Shown in pieces: positions 16,343 to 25,274 of a stretch of 44,120 nucleotides of DNA. Every line of letters begins with the position of its first letter. The first letter of the stretch is position 1. The stretch spans positions 1 through 44,120 of the forward strand of contig JAJDAF010000054.1 of the NCBI GenBank assembly GCA_029261995.1, read 5' to 3'. This DNA is from Candidatus Zhuqueibacterota bacterium. Its GTDB lineage: Bacteria > Zhuqueibacterota > Zhuqueibacteria > Oceanimicrobiales > Oceanimicrobiaceae. Below the pieces are notes generated by a model. That model ran no database searches and was not told the DNA's origin. It saw only the letters and a list, made by a program, of their open reading frames with translations. The position numbers and the translations under genes were made by a program.

Positions 16343-17434
16343 TTAGCTTGTATACAGAAATCGGGCTTGATTTCGTCGGGTGTTTCGGTCTAGCCAGGTC
16401 TTGCGCTGCTTTGCGTAACGTTCCAGGATTATCGGAATGCGTTCAAGAATCCCAAGGCCCGGGTTGCAGCGCCAATCCAACTTTTGTTTGGTTTCACGGG
16501 TATCAACGGCCCAGGGGCGGTCAATAAACTCAACCATCCATGGGTGCTGGTAGGAAGGCCTTGCACATGTTTTTTCGAGCGCGACTTTTGCCGTCAGCCC
16601 AAACCGGGCAAGGGTTGGTGGAATGTGGATGGGTTTCGGGGGCTCCTGTCCGGATGCAGCCCGACGCACAGCATTGTAAATCTCTTTGTGTAGAACCGTC
16701 CCATGCTGCGACGCCAGCAGGATTTCGTGGCTGCCGAGGCGGTCGTCCTGGTCCAGGCAGGATTCGACGAGTCGCACGGCATCCTTTAAATGTATATAGG
16801 GAATGCCCGAGCGCCCGTCTCCAGGCATGGCTCTGTTAATGATGGGAGCTGAGGTCCAAAGCCTGATGAGGCTGAACAGTGGCGGGAGTTCGCACCAGTC
16901 ACTGAAGACCCCGGCGAAACGGATAATAGCCGATTTGAGTTTGCCTTCGGTACGTCTGATGAGGTCCTCACCAATCGCTTTTGACCGGGCGTACGGTACA
17001 TAGTGACTCGTCGCCGAGTGTTCTGTCAGCAATTGGCCGGCGGCTGGCGGCTCCGTCGCCGCGATACTGCTCGCGAAAATGAAGCGCCGAACGCCATATT
17101 CGACCGCCGCCCGCACGAGGTTTTCTGTTCCTTCTATGTTGGTTTTTGTGTACTCCTGCCGCCAGTCGCTGCCGAAATGGTAGTATGCTGCCAGGTGAAG
17201 AACAAAGTCTATTTGGCGGAATTGGTCCGTAGCCTTCTTGAAGGCGCTGGCAACGCTCTCCGCATTCGAGATGTCTCCCTGCAGCCAGACAATATCAGGC
17301 GCAACGGCACGTAGATCCGAGCCTGGCGGCCGCATGTCAATTGCCAGAATCTCGTAAGCCCCGGCTAAGTTAGCCACAATTGAAGAACCGAGAAACCCGG
17401 CTGCACCTGTGACAACGATGACCTTTTTGCTCAT
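16343..17434 (-). CDS. NAD-dependent epimerase/dehydratase (extended SDR)
   Basis: The product is an extended short-chain dehydrogenase of 363 residues. The nucleotide-binding loop TGAAGFLGSS lies at residues 9-18, the acidic adenosine-ribose residue at AIDMRP, and the catalytic Ser and Tyr-Lys at FASSIAA and YARSK. The family includes sugar-nucleotide epimerases and 3-beta-hydroxysteroid-dehydrogenase-like enzymes; the sequence around PPLFSLIRLW resembles the latter, but the substrate is not clear. GGAAAG precedes the ATG. It leads a two-gene unit with the DUF2867 protein and has a recognisable promoter at 17488-17516. Confidence 0.87.
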   Translation of the reverse strand: MSKKVIVVTGAAGFLGSSIVANLAGAYEILAIDMRPPGSDLRAVAPDIVWLQGDISNAESVASAFKKATDQFRQIDFVLHLAAYYHFGSDWRQEYTKTNIEGTENLVRAAVEYGVRRFIFASSIAATEPPAAGQLLTEHSATSHYVPYARSKAIGEDLIRRTEGKLKSAIIRFAGVFSDWCELPPLFSLIRLWTSAPIINRAMPGDGRSGIPYIHLKDAVRLVESCLDQDDRLGSHEILLASQHGTVLHKEIYNAVRRAASGQEPPKPIHIPPTLARFGLTAKVALEKTCARPSYQHPWMVEFIDRPWAVDTRETKQKLDWRCNPGLGILERIPIILERYAKQRKTWLDRNTRRNQARFLYTS

Positions 17435-17487
17435 TGCTTTCCAAAACGTTGGATGAATCAGAAGAGAGGAGTCGATGGGTCAGAGTA

Positions 17488-17516
17488 AATATGCGAGATG
17501 AAACTCAAATAGTCAA
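17488..17516 (-). promoter_or_regulatory. Promoter of the epimerase/SDR unit
   Basis: Minus strand: TTGACT (17516-17511), 17-bp spacer, CATATT (17493-17488). It lies about 55 bp before the epimerase start. Confidence 0.5.
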
Positions 17517-17591
17517 GAGATTCGTCTCGGTTGAACGTGTGATGGCCCGAACCCATTGCGTATTCCCGTTCAGTTGTTTACCTTGACAGCC

Positions 17592-19079
17592 ATGCCCGAC
17601 TCACGTATTTTACAAGCTTCGGCGGCCCAGCCGAAAGGAATGCTGGCGGCCCGTCATTGCATCGGCCCTACTAAGAAGAACCTGCTGGTGGGGGCAGCCA
17701 TTTGGGGAATCCTGGCTTTTGGGGGTTGCCAGCATGGTGCCAGAGCGCCGGTCGAGCCATCTTCACCGGCGGTGATTCAGTTCAGCCTTAACACGAACCC
17801 TCACAATGTTGTGAGTGCGCTTGCCCGCGTGACAACAAAAAGTGCAGCCACGGTGGCTGTTGAGTATGGCGTCGATTCCCAGTTCATCAACCGCACACCG
17901 TTTCATGACGCAAACGGGACGCCGTACCCGATCCCGGTCTTGGGGCTCAAGGAGAACCGGCTTTACCAGATGCGGGCCATCGCCATGTCTTTCGACGGCC
18001 AAATGGCCTATGGCGACACGCTTGTGTTCTCAACCGGCACCCTGCCGGCAACTCTGCCATCTATCTCGATTCAGACAAACGGCTCACCTGCCGACGGATA
18101 TGTTTTACTGGGAGTCACAGCACCGACCACAGCAGGAAAAGATGCCTTTTTTGCCTTTGCGGTAAACAATAGCGGCGACGCGGTTTGGTATCGTGAGTTT
18201 CCAGCGGCGGTTGTGGATTTTCAGAAACAGCCTGGCGGGAGTTATACGGTCTTCTCGGCATTCTTAAATGACGTGCCACATTTTTTTGAGCTTGATAACC
18301 TTGGGAACATCATCCGGGAGTTGGGAGCCAGAGATGTAGAGGAAACCGACTCACATGAGCTTAGATTTGTGGACGAAGGCTATTGCCTGATAACGAGTGA
18401 GCGCAGACTGCTGGACTTGACCGCTCTTGGAGGAATGTCAGGTGCTTCCGTCAGAGGCACCGGGCTGGAATATCGTCGATCGGGCAGGCCTCTTTTTGTG
18501 TGGAGCCCGTTTGACCATCTCCTGGTCGCGGATGCAGCTCCTGATATTTCAGTTACCGAATCCAGCATCAACCCCTGGCACGCCAACGCGATTGACATTG
18601 ACCATGACGGTCATCTTCTGCTCTCGCTGCGCAATTCGGACGAGATAGTAAAGATCGACTCTGAAACCGGTCAGATTCTGTGGCGACTGGGCGGAAAACA
18701 GAATCAATTTGCTTTTATAGATGACCCGCTCAACGGCTTCTCGCATCAACACGGAATTAGACGGCTTGCGAACGGAAATCTGATTCTATTTGATAATGGC
18801 AATCTGCACACGCCGCCTGAGAGTCGCGCCGTTGAGTATGAGGTGGACGAGCGAGCGATGACTGCTCGTCTCGTCTGGCAATATCGTCCGGGGCCAGCGT
18901 TGTTTGCGTTCGCCATGGGCTTTGCCCAACGCCTGCCAAGCGGAAACACACTGATCAATTTCGGGACTGCCCAGAAAATTGTGGAAGTAGATAACGCCGG
19001 CGCCATAAGGTGGGGTGCAAAGATAGATGGCGAGGATTGCTACTCGTATCGCGCCTTTAGAATCGATTCACTCTACTAA
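17592..19079 (+). CDS. Arylsulfotransferase (ASST)-like lipoprotein
   Basis: About 495 residues. A hydrophobic signal (KKNLLVGAAIWGILAFGGC) ends in a lipobox-like cysteine. An Fn3-like strand region follows, then a beta-propeller resembling the arylsulfotransferase family: NPWHANAIDIDHDGHLLLSLRN, KIDSETGQILWRLGGK, FSHQHGIRRLANGNLILFDNG and EYEVDERAMTARLVWQY. In ASST enzymes histidines in the first and third of these blocks bind or accept the sulfuryl group, and both are present here. Periplasmic transfer of sulfate between phenolic compounds is therefore plausible, but many relatives are uncharacterised. The start is uncertain: TTG 17556, ATG 17592 and ATG 17640 are in frame, and 17640 gives the most typical signal length. 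Confidence 0.78.
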   Translation: MPDSRILQASAAQPKGMLAARHCIGPTKKNLLVGAAIWGILAFGGCQHGARAPVEPSSPAVIQFSLNTNPHNVVSALARVTTKSAATVAVEYGVDSQFINRTPFHDANGTPYPIPVLGLKENRLYQMRAIAMSFDGQMAYGDTLVFSTGTLPATLPSISIQTNGSPADGYVLLGVTAPTTAGKDAFFAFAVNNSGDAVWYREFPAAVVDFQKQPGGSYTVFSAFLNDVPHFFELDNLGNIIRELGARDVEETDSHELRFVDEGYCLITSERRLLDLTALGGMSGASVRGTGLEYRRSGRPLFVWSPFDHLLVADAAPDISVTESSINPWHANAIDIDHDGHLLLSLRNSDEIVKIDSETGQILWRLGGKQNQFAFIDDPLNGFSHQHGIRRLANGNLILFDNGNLHTPPESRAVEYEVDERAMTARLVWQYRPGPALFAFAMGFAQRLPSGNTLINFGTAQKIVEVDNAGAIRWGAKIDGEDCYSYRAFRIDSLY

Positions 19080-19156
19080 GCTGACGCTCCCGAACAGGCG
19101 ATGTAGCTACCCTACAGCCATGGGCGGCGGCAGGGCAGCGTCACAGAAGCCGGTTC

Positions 19157-20875
19157 TCACTGGAACAGCGGACTGACCCTGTAGGCGCGCAACGCATATT
19201 CCTTGACCATTCTGTGGGTGTTAAAAAAGGTTGCGTTGAGCGCGATCGTGGATTTCATCATCATGATCCATTTCTCCCGATCTTCGTAGTAGAGTGGAAT
19301 AATGATGTTTTCCAGTTTGTCGTACAAGCTGTCGGTGTCTTTGCTCTCGTCGTAATCCACAAGATTACCTTCGGTTGGCTGCGGGCCGATAGCCCAGCCC
19401 GTGACTCCCTCGACACAGCCTTCAATCCACCAGCCGTCCAGCACACTAAAGTTTGGCACGCCGTTGTGCGCCGATTTCATTCCGCTGGTTCCGGAAGCTT
19501 CGCGTGGCCGTTGCGGGTTGTTGAGCCAAATATCAACGCCTGAGGTGACGGCGGCGCCCAGCCGCATACCGTAGTTTTCGAGGTAGGCCACCTCTATTTT
19601 TCCTTGCAGACTTTTTTTGCCTTCAAACACCTTCTGGATTACAGCTTTTCCTTCTTTGTCTGCCGGGTGAGCTTTTCCGGCAAACACAATCTGAATGCGT
19701 TCAGTCCCGAGGTCGAGCAGGCGCTCCATGTCGGAAAATATCAGATCTGCCCGTTTGTAGGCTGCCGCGCGGCGGGCGAAGCCAACCGTAAGTCGGTTTA
19801 AATCCATTTTGACCCCGGTCTCATCTTCAACGATGCGAAGCAGGTTGCCCTTGGCTTTGAGGTGGGCAGTCCAGATTTCGTCATCCGGGATCAGCATGAC
19901 TTTTGAGAAATGATTGGGATCGATATCCCACCCTGGAAGGTGCTGATCGTAGAGCTTTTGGAATCCCTCCGCAGTCCATGTTCTTGAGTGAATGCCGTTG
20001 GTCACCGCTTGAATCTGCGGGTTCTTGAACATGTTGCGAGACACTTCCGCATGTTTTTCCGAAACGCCGTTCACAAAGCGGCTGAGTTTGAGCGAGATGG
20101 TGGTCAGGTTGACTGGATTTTCGCCGTCCAGGATCTCACGCAGGTATTCGATGTAAACTGGATTCATGACCTTCTTGACCATCTCAAAATCAAAAACATC
20201 GTGGCCTGCCGGTACAGGTGTGTGTGTGGTAAATACGCAACTGTTCTTGACTTTCTCGAACGAACCGTAGCCACTCTCGCGGATAAGCTCAAGCGCCAGC
20301 AGGCTGGCGTGGCCTTCATTGAGATGGTAGCAGTTGATGTCGCGATAGCCCAGATCGCGCAGCATGCGGACGCCGCCCATTCCCAGAATTATTTCCTGAC
20401 AAAGCCGGACGTACAAATCACCACCATAAAGCTGTTTGTTGATATCGCGATCTTTGGGGTCATTTTCCTCAACGTTGACGTCCAGAAAGTACACCGGAAC
20501 GACGTAGCCGTATTTGCCAACCACATCATATTCCCAGGCGGAGACCCGGACTCTTCTATTTGCGATTCTGAGTTCAATGTAGTTTGGCAGTTGCTTGAGC
20601 TTCAAGTTAGGATCCCAGCGCACTTCTGTTTCCAGTTGTTTGCCATCCTCGTCGAGGCCCTGATAAAAGTAGCCATATTGCTGCAACAGAGTTACGCCGA
20701 CCACCGGGATGCCGAGGTCCGCCGCCGACCGCAGCGTGTCGCCAGCAAGGACTCCGAGACCGCCGCTGTAGGAGGGCAGGTCGTCTTCCAGCGCAACCTC
20801 CATGGTAAAGTAGGCGATTTCGCGTTTGGATTTATCGTTGGAAAGTCTCTGAAAAATCTCGCTTGATTGTCTCAT
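19157..20875 (-). CDS. glgP: Alpha-glucan (glycogen/maltodextrin) phosphorylase
   Basis: The product releases glucose 1-phosphate from alpha-1,4-glucans with pyridoxal phosphate as cofactor. It has 572 residues, the short type seen in Thermotoga and archaea, well below the roughly 800 residues of E. coli GlgP. Visible motifs are the N-terminal EIAYFTMEVALEDDLPSYSGGLGVLAGD, then HLNEGHASLLALE, FTTHTPVPAGHD, VTNGIHSRTW and RRAAAYKRADL. The PLP-lysine block EASGTSGMKSAHNG lies around residue 460. All are intact. The Shine-Dalgarno AGGAGAAG precedes the ATG, and a promoter is visible at 21019-21047. It implies storage or scavenging of alpha-glucan; no other glycogen gene is nearby. Confidence 0.95.
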   Translation of the reverse strand: MRQSSEIFQRLSNDKSKREIAYFTMEVALEDDLPSYSGGLGVLAGDTLRSAADLGIPVVGVTLLQQYGYFYQGLDEDGKQLETEVRWDPNLKLKQLPNYIELRIANRRVRVSAWEYDVVGKYGYVVPVYFLDVNVEENDPKDRDINKQLYGGDLYVRLCQEIILGMGGVRMLRDLGYRDINCYHLNEGHASLLALELIRESGYGSFEKVKNSCVFTTHTPVPAGHDVFDFEMVKKVMNPVYIEYLREILDGENPVNLTTISLKLSRFVNGVSEKHAEVSRNMFKNPQIQAVTNGIHSRTWTAEGFQKLYDQHLPGWDIDPNHFSKVMLIPDDEIWTAHLKAKGNLLRIVEDETGVKMDLNRLTVGFARRAAAYKRADLIFSDMERLLDLGTERIQIVFAGKAHPADKEGKAVIQKVFEGKKSLQGKIEVAYLENYGMRLGAAVTSGVDIWLNNPQRPREASGTSGMKSAHNGVPNFSVLDGWWIEGCVEGVTGWAIGPQPTEGNLVDYDESKDTDSLYDKLENIIIPLYYEDREKWIMMMKSTIALNATFFNTHRMVKEYALRAYRVSPLFQ

Positions 20876-21387
20876 TGCGGGTTACTTCTCCTGTTGTTCG
20901 CGACTCAACGCGGGTCTACAGAAACACTACAATTAGGTATCGTCAGTCCGGGCTACAGCTGAAGGGTTAGTGAGGTTGCTCAAGTCGTGGAAACGCTTCC
21001 GAGCATTTTGAAAGCACCATTGTAATGAATTCATATTCCAATGTCAATCTACTTCTGCATTTTGTCGCGAAGGTATCGCATGGCTTCGCCGTGGCGACCA
21101 ACATGCCTGGCGACGCTTGCTGAGGCATGAGAATTATATTAGTGGTCGAGCTGGACAGCCTCGCGCTGTCCCGACGCTCCGGTATTCCATGTTTTGAGCA
21201 CGTACGGCAGAGCAGCTTTGTCCGGCACGATGTCTTGTTCACGCTGTGCGTGGGAAGACTGCTCGGTGCTCAAAGGGTGAGCCCCGGGATAGCCGTTGCC
21301 CTGTTGCGTGTCCCGCTGCCTCTGCAAAGGAACCTTTTTGCAGGACAAGCAGTCCTATTCTAGAACTTCTCTGTGGAGAAACACCGA
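20876..21387. other. Intergenic region with several hairpins, no gene seen
   Basis: The 512 bp between glgP and the next gene hold the glgP promoter and leader plus inverted repeats. These are CATGCCT (21102-21108) / AGGCATG (21123-21129), a GGACAGC/GCTGTCC hairpin near 21153-21171, and TTTGAGCAC (21193-21201) / GTGCTCAAA (21266-21274). No reading frame here has a ribosome site or recognisable product. The structure density suggests a palindromic intergenic repeat or an unrecognised RNA. Confidence 0.5.
21019..21047 (-). promoter_or_regulatory. Promoter of glgP
   Basis: Minus strand: TTGACA (21047-21042), exactly 17 bp, TACAAT (21024-21019). The predicted leader before the glgP start is about 135 nt. 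Confidence 0.65.
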
Positions 21388-22311
21388 ATGAAGCAAATTC
21401 TGCGCACGCTCGGACTTTTTCTTGTCATTTTCGCGGCCTCAACGGTTGTCTATCTTACGTTCTATGCCGAAGAGGAGGTGCAACAGGATATACTGGGACA
21501 TTCTCTTGGTTTGCTCGGTGACAAGCTGTTTGCCATGGTTGAAGGAGGCCCCGGAAAGGACCGTCTCGTGTCAATTTACAACGAATTCAAACAGAAAGCG
21601 CTCAACCGGGACGTGCCGCGTGAGCAGGTCGAGAGCGTGGCGGCGAACATTCTCAATGCCAGCAGCAGGGAAGATGCACTCACCCCGGAACAGGCCGAAG
21701 GTGTCCTGCGGGCGGGCATGATTGCCGCCATACCTCCGGTACCGGAAATGCCACCGGTTGAGTCCGTCGAGGGTGTCGTGGCAGAGCCGCCGCCCGATGT
21801 TGATGCCTCGTTTGAACACGATGCCGCCAATTGGGAGACGCTGGCTCAAGACCTTAAAGCAATGTGCGAGTTCGATGACAGCCTGCGCCTGACCATACGA
21901 ACACGTTTTGATGACCCCACGGTTGCCGCAAAGTTTCACTACCAGGTGAGCAACGGTCTGCGCGTGGTGATTGACCCGGCCGTGTCGCTAGAGTTGGACC
22001 AAGAAGATCTGCGGGACCATTTCGAAATCCAGACCCGGCCCTTGGAGAAGCGAAAACTCATCATCTGGCAACACCATCTGGCTGCCGAATTGGAGCAGGA
22101 GCATGCTACCGCCGAAAAGGAGCTTGAAATCATCAGAATGTCTCTCGACTCTTTGGGCCATGGCCAAGTGATTGAAGCGGTCCGCCATCTCGAAAGTCTG
22201 ACCAGCCTGCAGCAGCTCAAGCACATTCCGATGATGAATCGTGACTCGCTTCGGAATTTGGTAGAGCGGGAACTCAGAGCAGAAGGCCTCTTGCAAGAGA
22301 AGCGCAACTGA
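21388..22311 (+). CDS. Membrane-anchored protein of unknown function
   Basis: The product has 307 residues from ATG 21388, with GGAG at 21375-21378; the GTG at 21373 overlaps that ribosome site and is less likely. An N-terminal membrane span (LRTLGLFLVIFAASTVVYLTF) is followed by an acidic, helix-rich soluble part with a Pro-rich linker (AAIPPVPEMPPVESVEG). The C-terminal half is predicted coiled coil (HHLAAELEQEHATAEKELEIIRMSL). It is not recognised. The topology suggests a periplasmic protein tethered to the inner membrane. It precedes the chloride channel but has its own spacing and no overlap, so a shared function is not implied. Confidence 0.7.
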   Translation: MKQILRTLGLFLVIFAASTVVYLTFYAEEEVQQDILGHSLGLLGDKLFAMVEGGPGKDRLVSIYNEFKQKALNRDVPREQVESVAANILNASSREDALTPEQAEGVLRAGMIAAIPPVPEMPPVESVEGVVAEPPPDVDASFEHDAANWETLAQDLKAMCEFDDSLRLTIRTRFDDPTVAAKFHYQVSNGLRVVIDPAVSLELDQEDLRDHFEIQTRPLEKRKLIIWQHHLAAELEQEHATAEKELEIIRMSLDSLGHGQVIEAVRHLESLTSLQQLKHIPMMNRDSLRNLVERELRAEGLLQEKRN

Positions 22312-22357
22312 GTCTGCCAGGTGCACTACAACAATCCCTCGCATCTTCCGATCACCA

Positions 22358-22386
22358 TTGACATTGCCCCCTTTTTACGGTATATT
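22358..22386 (+). promoter_or_regulatory. Promoter upstream of the ClC channel gene
   Basis: TTGACA (22358-22363), 17-bp spacer, TATATT (22381-22386): the best match to the sigma70 consensus in the window. It implies a leader of about 190 nt before the channel start at 22580, which contains a possible 48-codon ORF (22447-22593). Confidence 0.7.
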
Positions 22387-22579
22387 GCCGCGTTTGAAAA
22401 AAGGTCACGTGGCATCCATTGCATCAATCAGCAGGAAAGTCAGCACATGAACGCCCAGAATCCTGACCCCACAGAAATCACAGGAATCGACAACCCGGTC
22501 AAAGGTATCGTTTTCTTGTCCGGCCATAGAGATAGCTCTGCGCCTGCCCTAACCTGCTGCGCGGAATTGCGAGGAGCCT

Positions 22580-24406
22580 GTGCAGAAGTATAAAACCCGG
22601 AAGAGAATGGTTCTCAGCCGCCAGTTTTTCCAGCAGTTTTCGGCCCACTTTGAATTTCGATTCACCGGGCGGTGGATGCTTTTCAGCTTCCTGATTGGGT
22701 GCGTCGCAGGTCTTGGCGGGATGGCGTTTTATCACATTCAGGAGTTTGTTGAACTCATATCACTGAAGGGACTTGCGGGCTTTTACCCACCGCTGCCCGG
22801 CGGCGAAGGCGGCACGGGAGAGGGCGGAGGACACATCTCAACCTACAATTGGTGGTTTCTTGTCATCCCCACAATGGGCGGACTGATCTCTGGAATGCTC
22901 GTCTACTTCTTTGCGCCCGAGGCAGAGGGCCACGGCACAGACGGCGTCATCAAAGCGTTTCATCAGGACCGCGGCGTCATTCGCGGGCGTGTGCCGATCG
23001 TTAAAACCGTTGCTTCGGCGATTACTATCGGTACAGGCGGCAGCGCCGGTCGCGAGGGGCCAATCGCCCAAATCGGAGCCGGGTTTGGTTCTGTGCTGGC
23101 GACCTGGCTCAAGCTCAGCGATGCCGATCGCAGAACGATGGTCGTATCCGGTGTGGCAGCGGGTATTGGTTCGATCTTTCGATCGCCCATCGGCGGGGCT
23201 TTGTTCGCAGTGGAGTGCCTGTACAAAGACGACCTCGAGACGGAGGGCCTGGTGCCGGCCATCACCTCGTCTATCATCGGTTACAGCGTTTTTGCGTCTC
23301 TGTTTGGCTGGCATACGATCTTTACGACCGGAAAACTGGTATTTCAGAACCCGGTCGAACTCGTGTTCTATGGCGTTTTCGGGTTGCTGTGTGCGATCCT
23401 GGGCATCGTTTATGTCAAAATTTTCTATGGCATACATGAGAAAGTCTTTGCGCCAATGAAGATTCCACGTCATCTTAAGCCCGCGCTTGGTGGCCTGATG
23501 CTGGGCTGCATTGCACTCTTCTTTCCCTATATTTTGGGTTCAGGGTACGGCTGGATTCAAATGGCCATCGATGGCGAGCTTGCAGTCAAAATGATGCTGA
23601 TGGCCGTCGTTCTGAAAATACTCGCAACTTCCTTCTCGATTGGCTCCGGCGGCAGCGGCGGAATTTTTGCTCCCTCCCTTTTCGTGGGCGCCATGTTTGG
23701 TGGCGCGTTTGGGGGACTGGCAAACACGCTCTTCCCGGACATTATTACGCAGCCGACTGCATTTGTGCTGGTCGGTATGGCGGCCTTTTTTGCCGGGGCC
23801 GCCAACGTGCCCGTATCGATGACGATCATGATAACCGAAATGACTGGAAGCTACACACTTCTGGTGCCTTTGGTTTTTACCTCTACCCTGGCGTTTTTTG
23901 TTGCCCGCAAGTGGAGTATCTACAGCCAGCAGGTTACCAACCATGCGGAATCTCCCGCGCACAGAGGCGATTTCATCGTCGATATTCTAAAAGACATCTC
24001 GGTTCAGGCAGCCTACAAAGCCGACGCGAACATTCCTCTGATCAAGAACAATATGCCGATTCAGCGTATCTTGCCACTGTTTTCGGACCGCGACGAGGAT
24101 TGTTTTCCGGTGGCCAATGAAGATGGCACATTGACGGGACTGCTTTCGATGAGTTCGCTACGCGCCGTTCTTGGGGAAGAAGAGATCGCAAATATTATCG
24201 TTGCCGAGGATATCAAAACGAGCTTTGTTTCGGTATCGCCGCAGGAAAACCTGCATGCGGCTCTGGGGAAGTTCCTCAAGACCAAATACACAGCGTTGCC
24301 TGTGGTTGATGATGCTCAGCCCGATAAGGTTTTGGGGGTCTTGAGCTATCGCGACCTCAATTCGGTTTACGATGAAGCCCTTATCAAATGGAAAACGGAG
24401 AGCTAG
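22580..24406 (+). CDS. ClC-family chloride channel/antiporter with CBS pair
   Basis: The product has 608 residues. Residues 30-460 form the ClC membrane domain. The selectivity-filter blocks are GHGTDGVIKA (replacing GSGIPE), GSAGREGPIAQ with the gating glutamate near residue 159, and GSGGSGGIFAPSLFVGA. A CBS domain pair follows (about 480-605: NMPIQRILPLFSDRDEDCFPV and IVAEDIKTSFVSVSPQEN), which in relatives binds adenine nucleotides and tunes transport. The family exchanges or conducts chloride, nitrate or fluoride. The first filter serine is replaced by His, so the preferred ion is not predictable. The GTG start has GAGGAG close by (3 bp); an ATG at 22607 is possible. Confidence 0.93.
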   Translation: MQKYKTRKRMVLSRQFFQQFSAHFEFRFTGRWMLFSFLIGCVAGLGGMAFYHIQEFVELISLKGLAGFYPPLPGGEGGTGEGGGHISTYNWWFLVIPTMGGLISGMLVYFFAPEAEGHGTDGVIKAFHQDRGVIRGRVPIVKTVASAITIGTGGSAGREGPIAQIGAGFGSVLATWLKLSDADRRTMVVSGVAAGIGSIFRSPIGGALFAVECLYKDDLETEGLVPAITSSIIGYSVFASLFGWHTIFTTGKLVFQNPVELVFYGVFGLLCAILGIVYVKIFYGIHEKVFAPMKIPRHLKPALGGLMLGCIALFFPYILGSGYGWIQMAIDGELAVKMMLMAVVLKILATSFSIGSGGSGGIFAPSLFVGAMFGGAFGGLANTLFPDIITQPTAFVLVGMAAFFAGAANVPVSMTIMITEMTGSYTLLVPLVFTSTLAFFVARKWSIYSQQVTNHAESPAHRGDFIVDILKDISVQAAYKADANIPLIKNNMPIQRILPLFSDRDEDCFPVANEDGTLTGLLSMSSLRAVLGEEEIANIIVAEDIKTSFVSVSPQENLHAALGKFLKTKYTALPVVDDAQPDKVLGVLSYRDLNSVYDEALIKWKTES

Positions 24407-24423
24407 AGATCTTGGAAGCCACT

Positions 24424-25179
24424 ATGACCGACAATTCAATCTATCGAAAACTGCGGCGCCTGGCCGGCACCATCCCAGTTCTTGTCCTGACTCTGACTGG
24501 CTCTGCCCTGACTCAGGAACCCAATCAGGCCCGCGAGATTCTCAGACAAGCCGTCATCGCTGCTGGAGGAATAGAGGTCTTCCGCAACATCGACAATTTT
24601 ACGATCAAGACCGAAAGCGAAGTCCAGGGGACGAACGTCAAACTTGAGATCGTTGTGACCGAAACCATTCAACTTCCTGACAAGACAAAGCAGTTTTTTG
24701 AGCTTGCAGCCGGCACGCGCGTACAAGTGCTGCACGGCGACGATGGCTGGAAGCAACTGGGTTCGCAAGTCAATGACCTGAGTCCGTTGGAGAAGAAGGG
24801 CATGCAGGGCGGGCTTTTTCGTGATGTCAGAAATCTGTTTAAGCAGTTCGATAGTCCCGACCTGGAGGTGTCCTATCTGAGCCAGGAGCTTGCGGGCGGT
24901 CTCGTTTTTGATGTCCTGCGGATACGGAATCTGGCTGGCGACTTCTTCCATCTCTACATCAACAGCAAAACCTTCCTGGTTCACAAGATCGTTTATCAGG
25001 GTGCCAACGAAGTTGGCCTGGCGACCCTGGAGGAGATTTTCTCTGACTACCGCAAGGTTGATGGCATCATGGTGCCCCACCAGACGACGGTTAGGGCCAA
25101 CGGCAAAGAGTTCATCAATTCCCGGGTCTTGGAGGTTAAGTTCAACAGTGAACTGGACCCGGAGTTTTTCTACCGGTAA
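24424..25179 (+). CDS. Exported LolA/outer-membrane-lipoprotein-sorting-like protein
   Basis: The product has 251 residues from ATG 24424 (GGAAG at 24413-24417), which lies 18 bp after the ClC stop, so the two may be co-transcribed. An N-terminal signal peptide (GTIPVLVLTLTGSALT) precedes a mature domain with the LolA/LolB-like half-barrel pattern. This runs AAGGIEVFRNIDNFTIKTE, PDKTKQFFE, VLHGDDGWKQ, YINSKTFLVHKIVYQG and the terminal FSDYRKVDGIMVPHQTTV. Similar domains occur as C-terminal companions of M16 peptidases and as stand-alone periplasmic proteins that bind lipid or lipoprotein chains. No specific role can be given. Confidence 0.72.
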   Translation: MTDNSIYRKLRRLAGTIPVLVLTLTGSALTQEPNQAREILRQAVIAAGGIEVFRNIDNFTIKTESEVQGTNVKLEIVVTETIQLPDKTKQFFELAAGTRVQVLHGDDGWKQLGSQVNDLSPLEKKGMQGGLFRDVRNLFKQFDSPDLEVSYLSQELAGGLVFDVLRIRNLAGDFFHLYINSKTFLVHKIVYQGANEVGLATLEEIFSDYRKVDGIMVPHQTTVRANGKEFINSRVLEVKFNSELDPEFFYR

Positions 25180-25274
25180 TTCAAGTCATCTTTCACGTCC
25201 TTGCTCTGGTGTGAAAACACAGGGACTCTTCCAGCACCAACTGCTCTGCCTGAGACGGCCCTGGCATGACAAAC

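Noticed and set aside
19988-20866. 292-codon frame on the plus strand
   Set aside because: Lies wholly antisense to the glycogen phosphorylase gene, which has intact family motifs; the antisense protein shows no recognisable domain or ribosome site.
20967-21242. 91-codon minus-strand frame between glgP and the next gene
   Set aside because: Overlaps the glgP promoter and several hairpins; no ribosome site and no recognisable domain.
22838-23473. 211-codon minus-strand frame inside the ClC gene
   Set aside because: Antisense shadow; the ClC signatures are on the plus strand.
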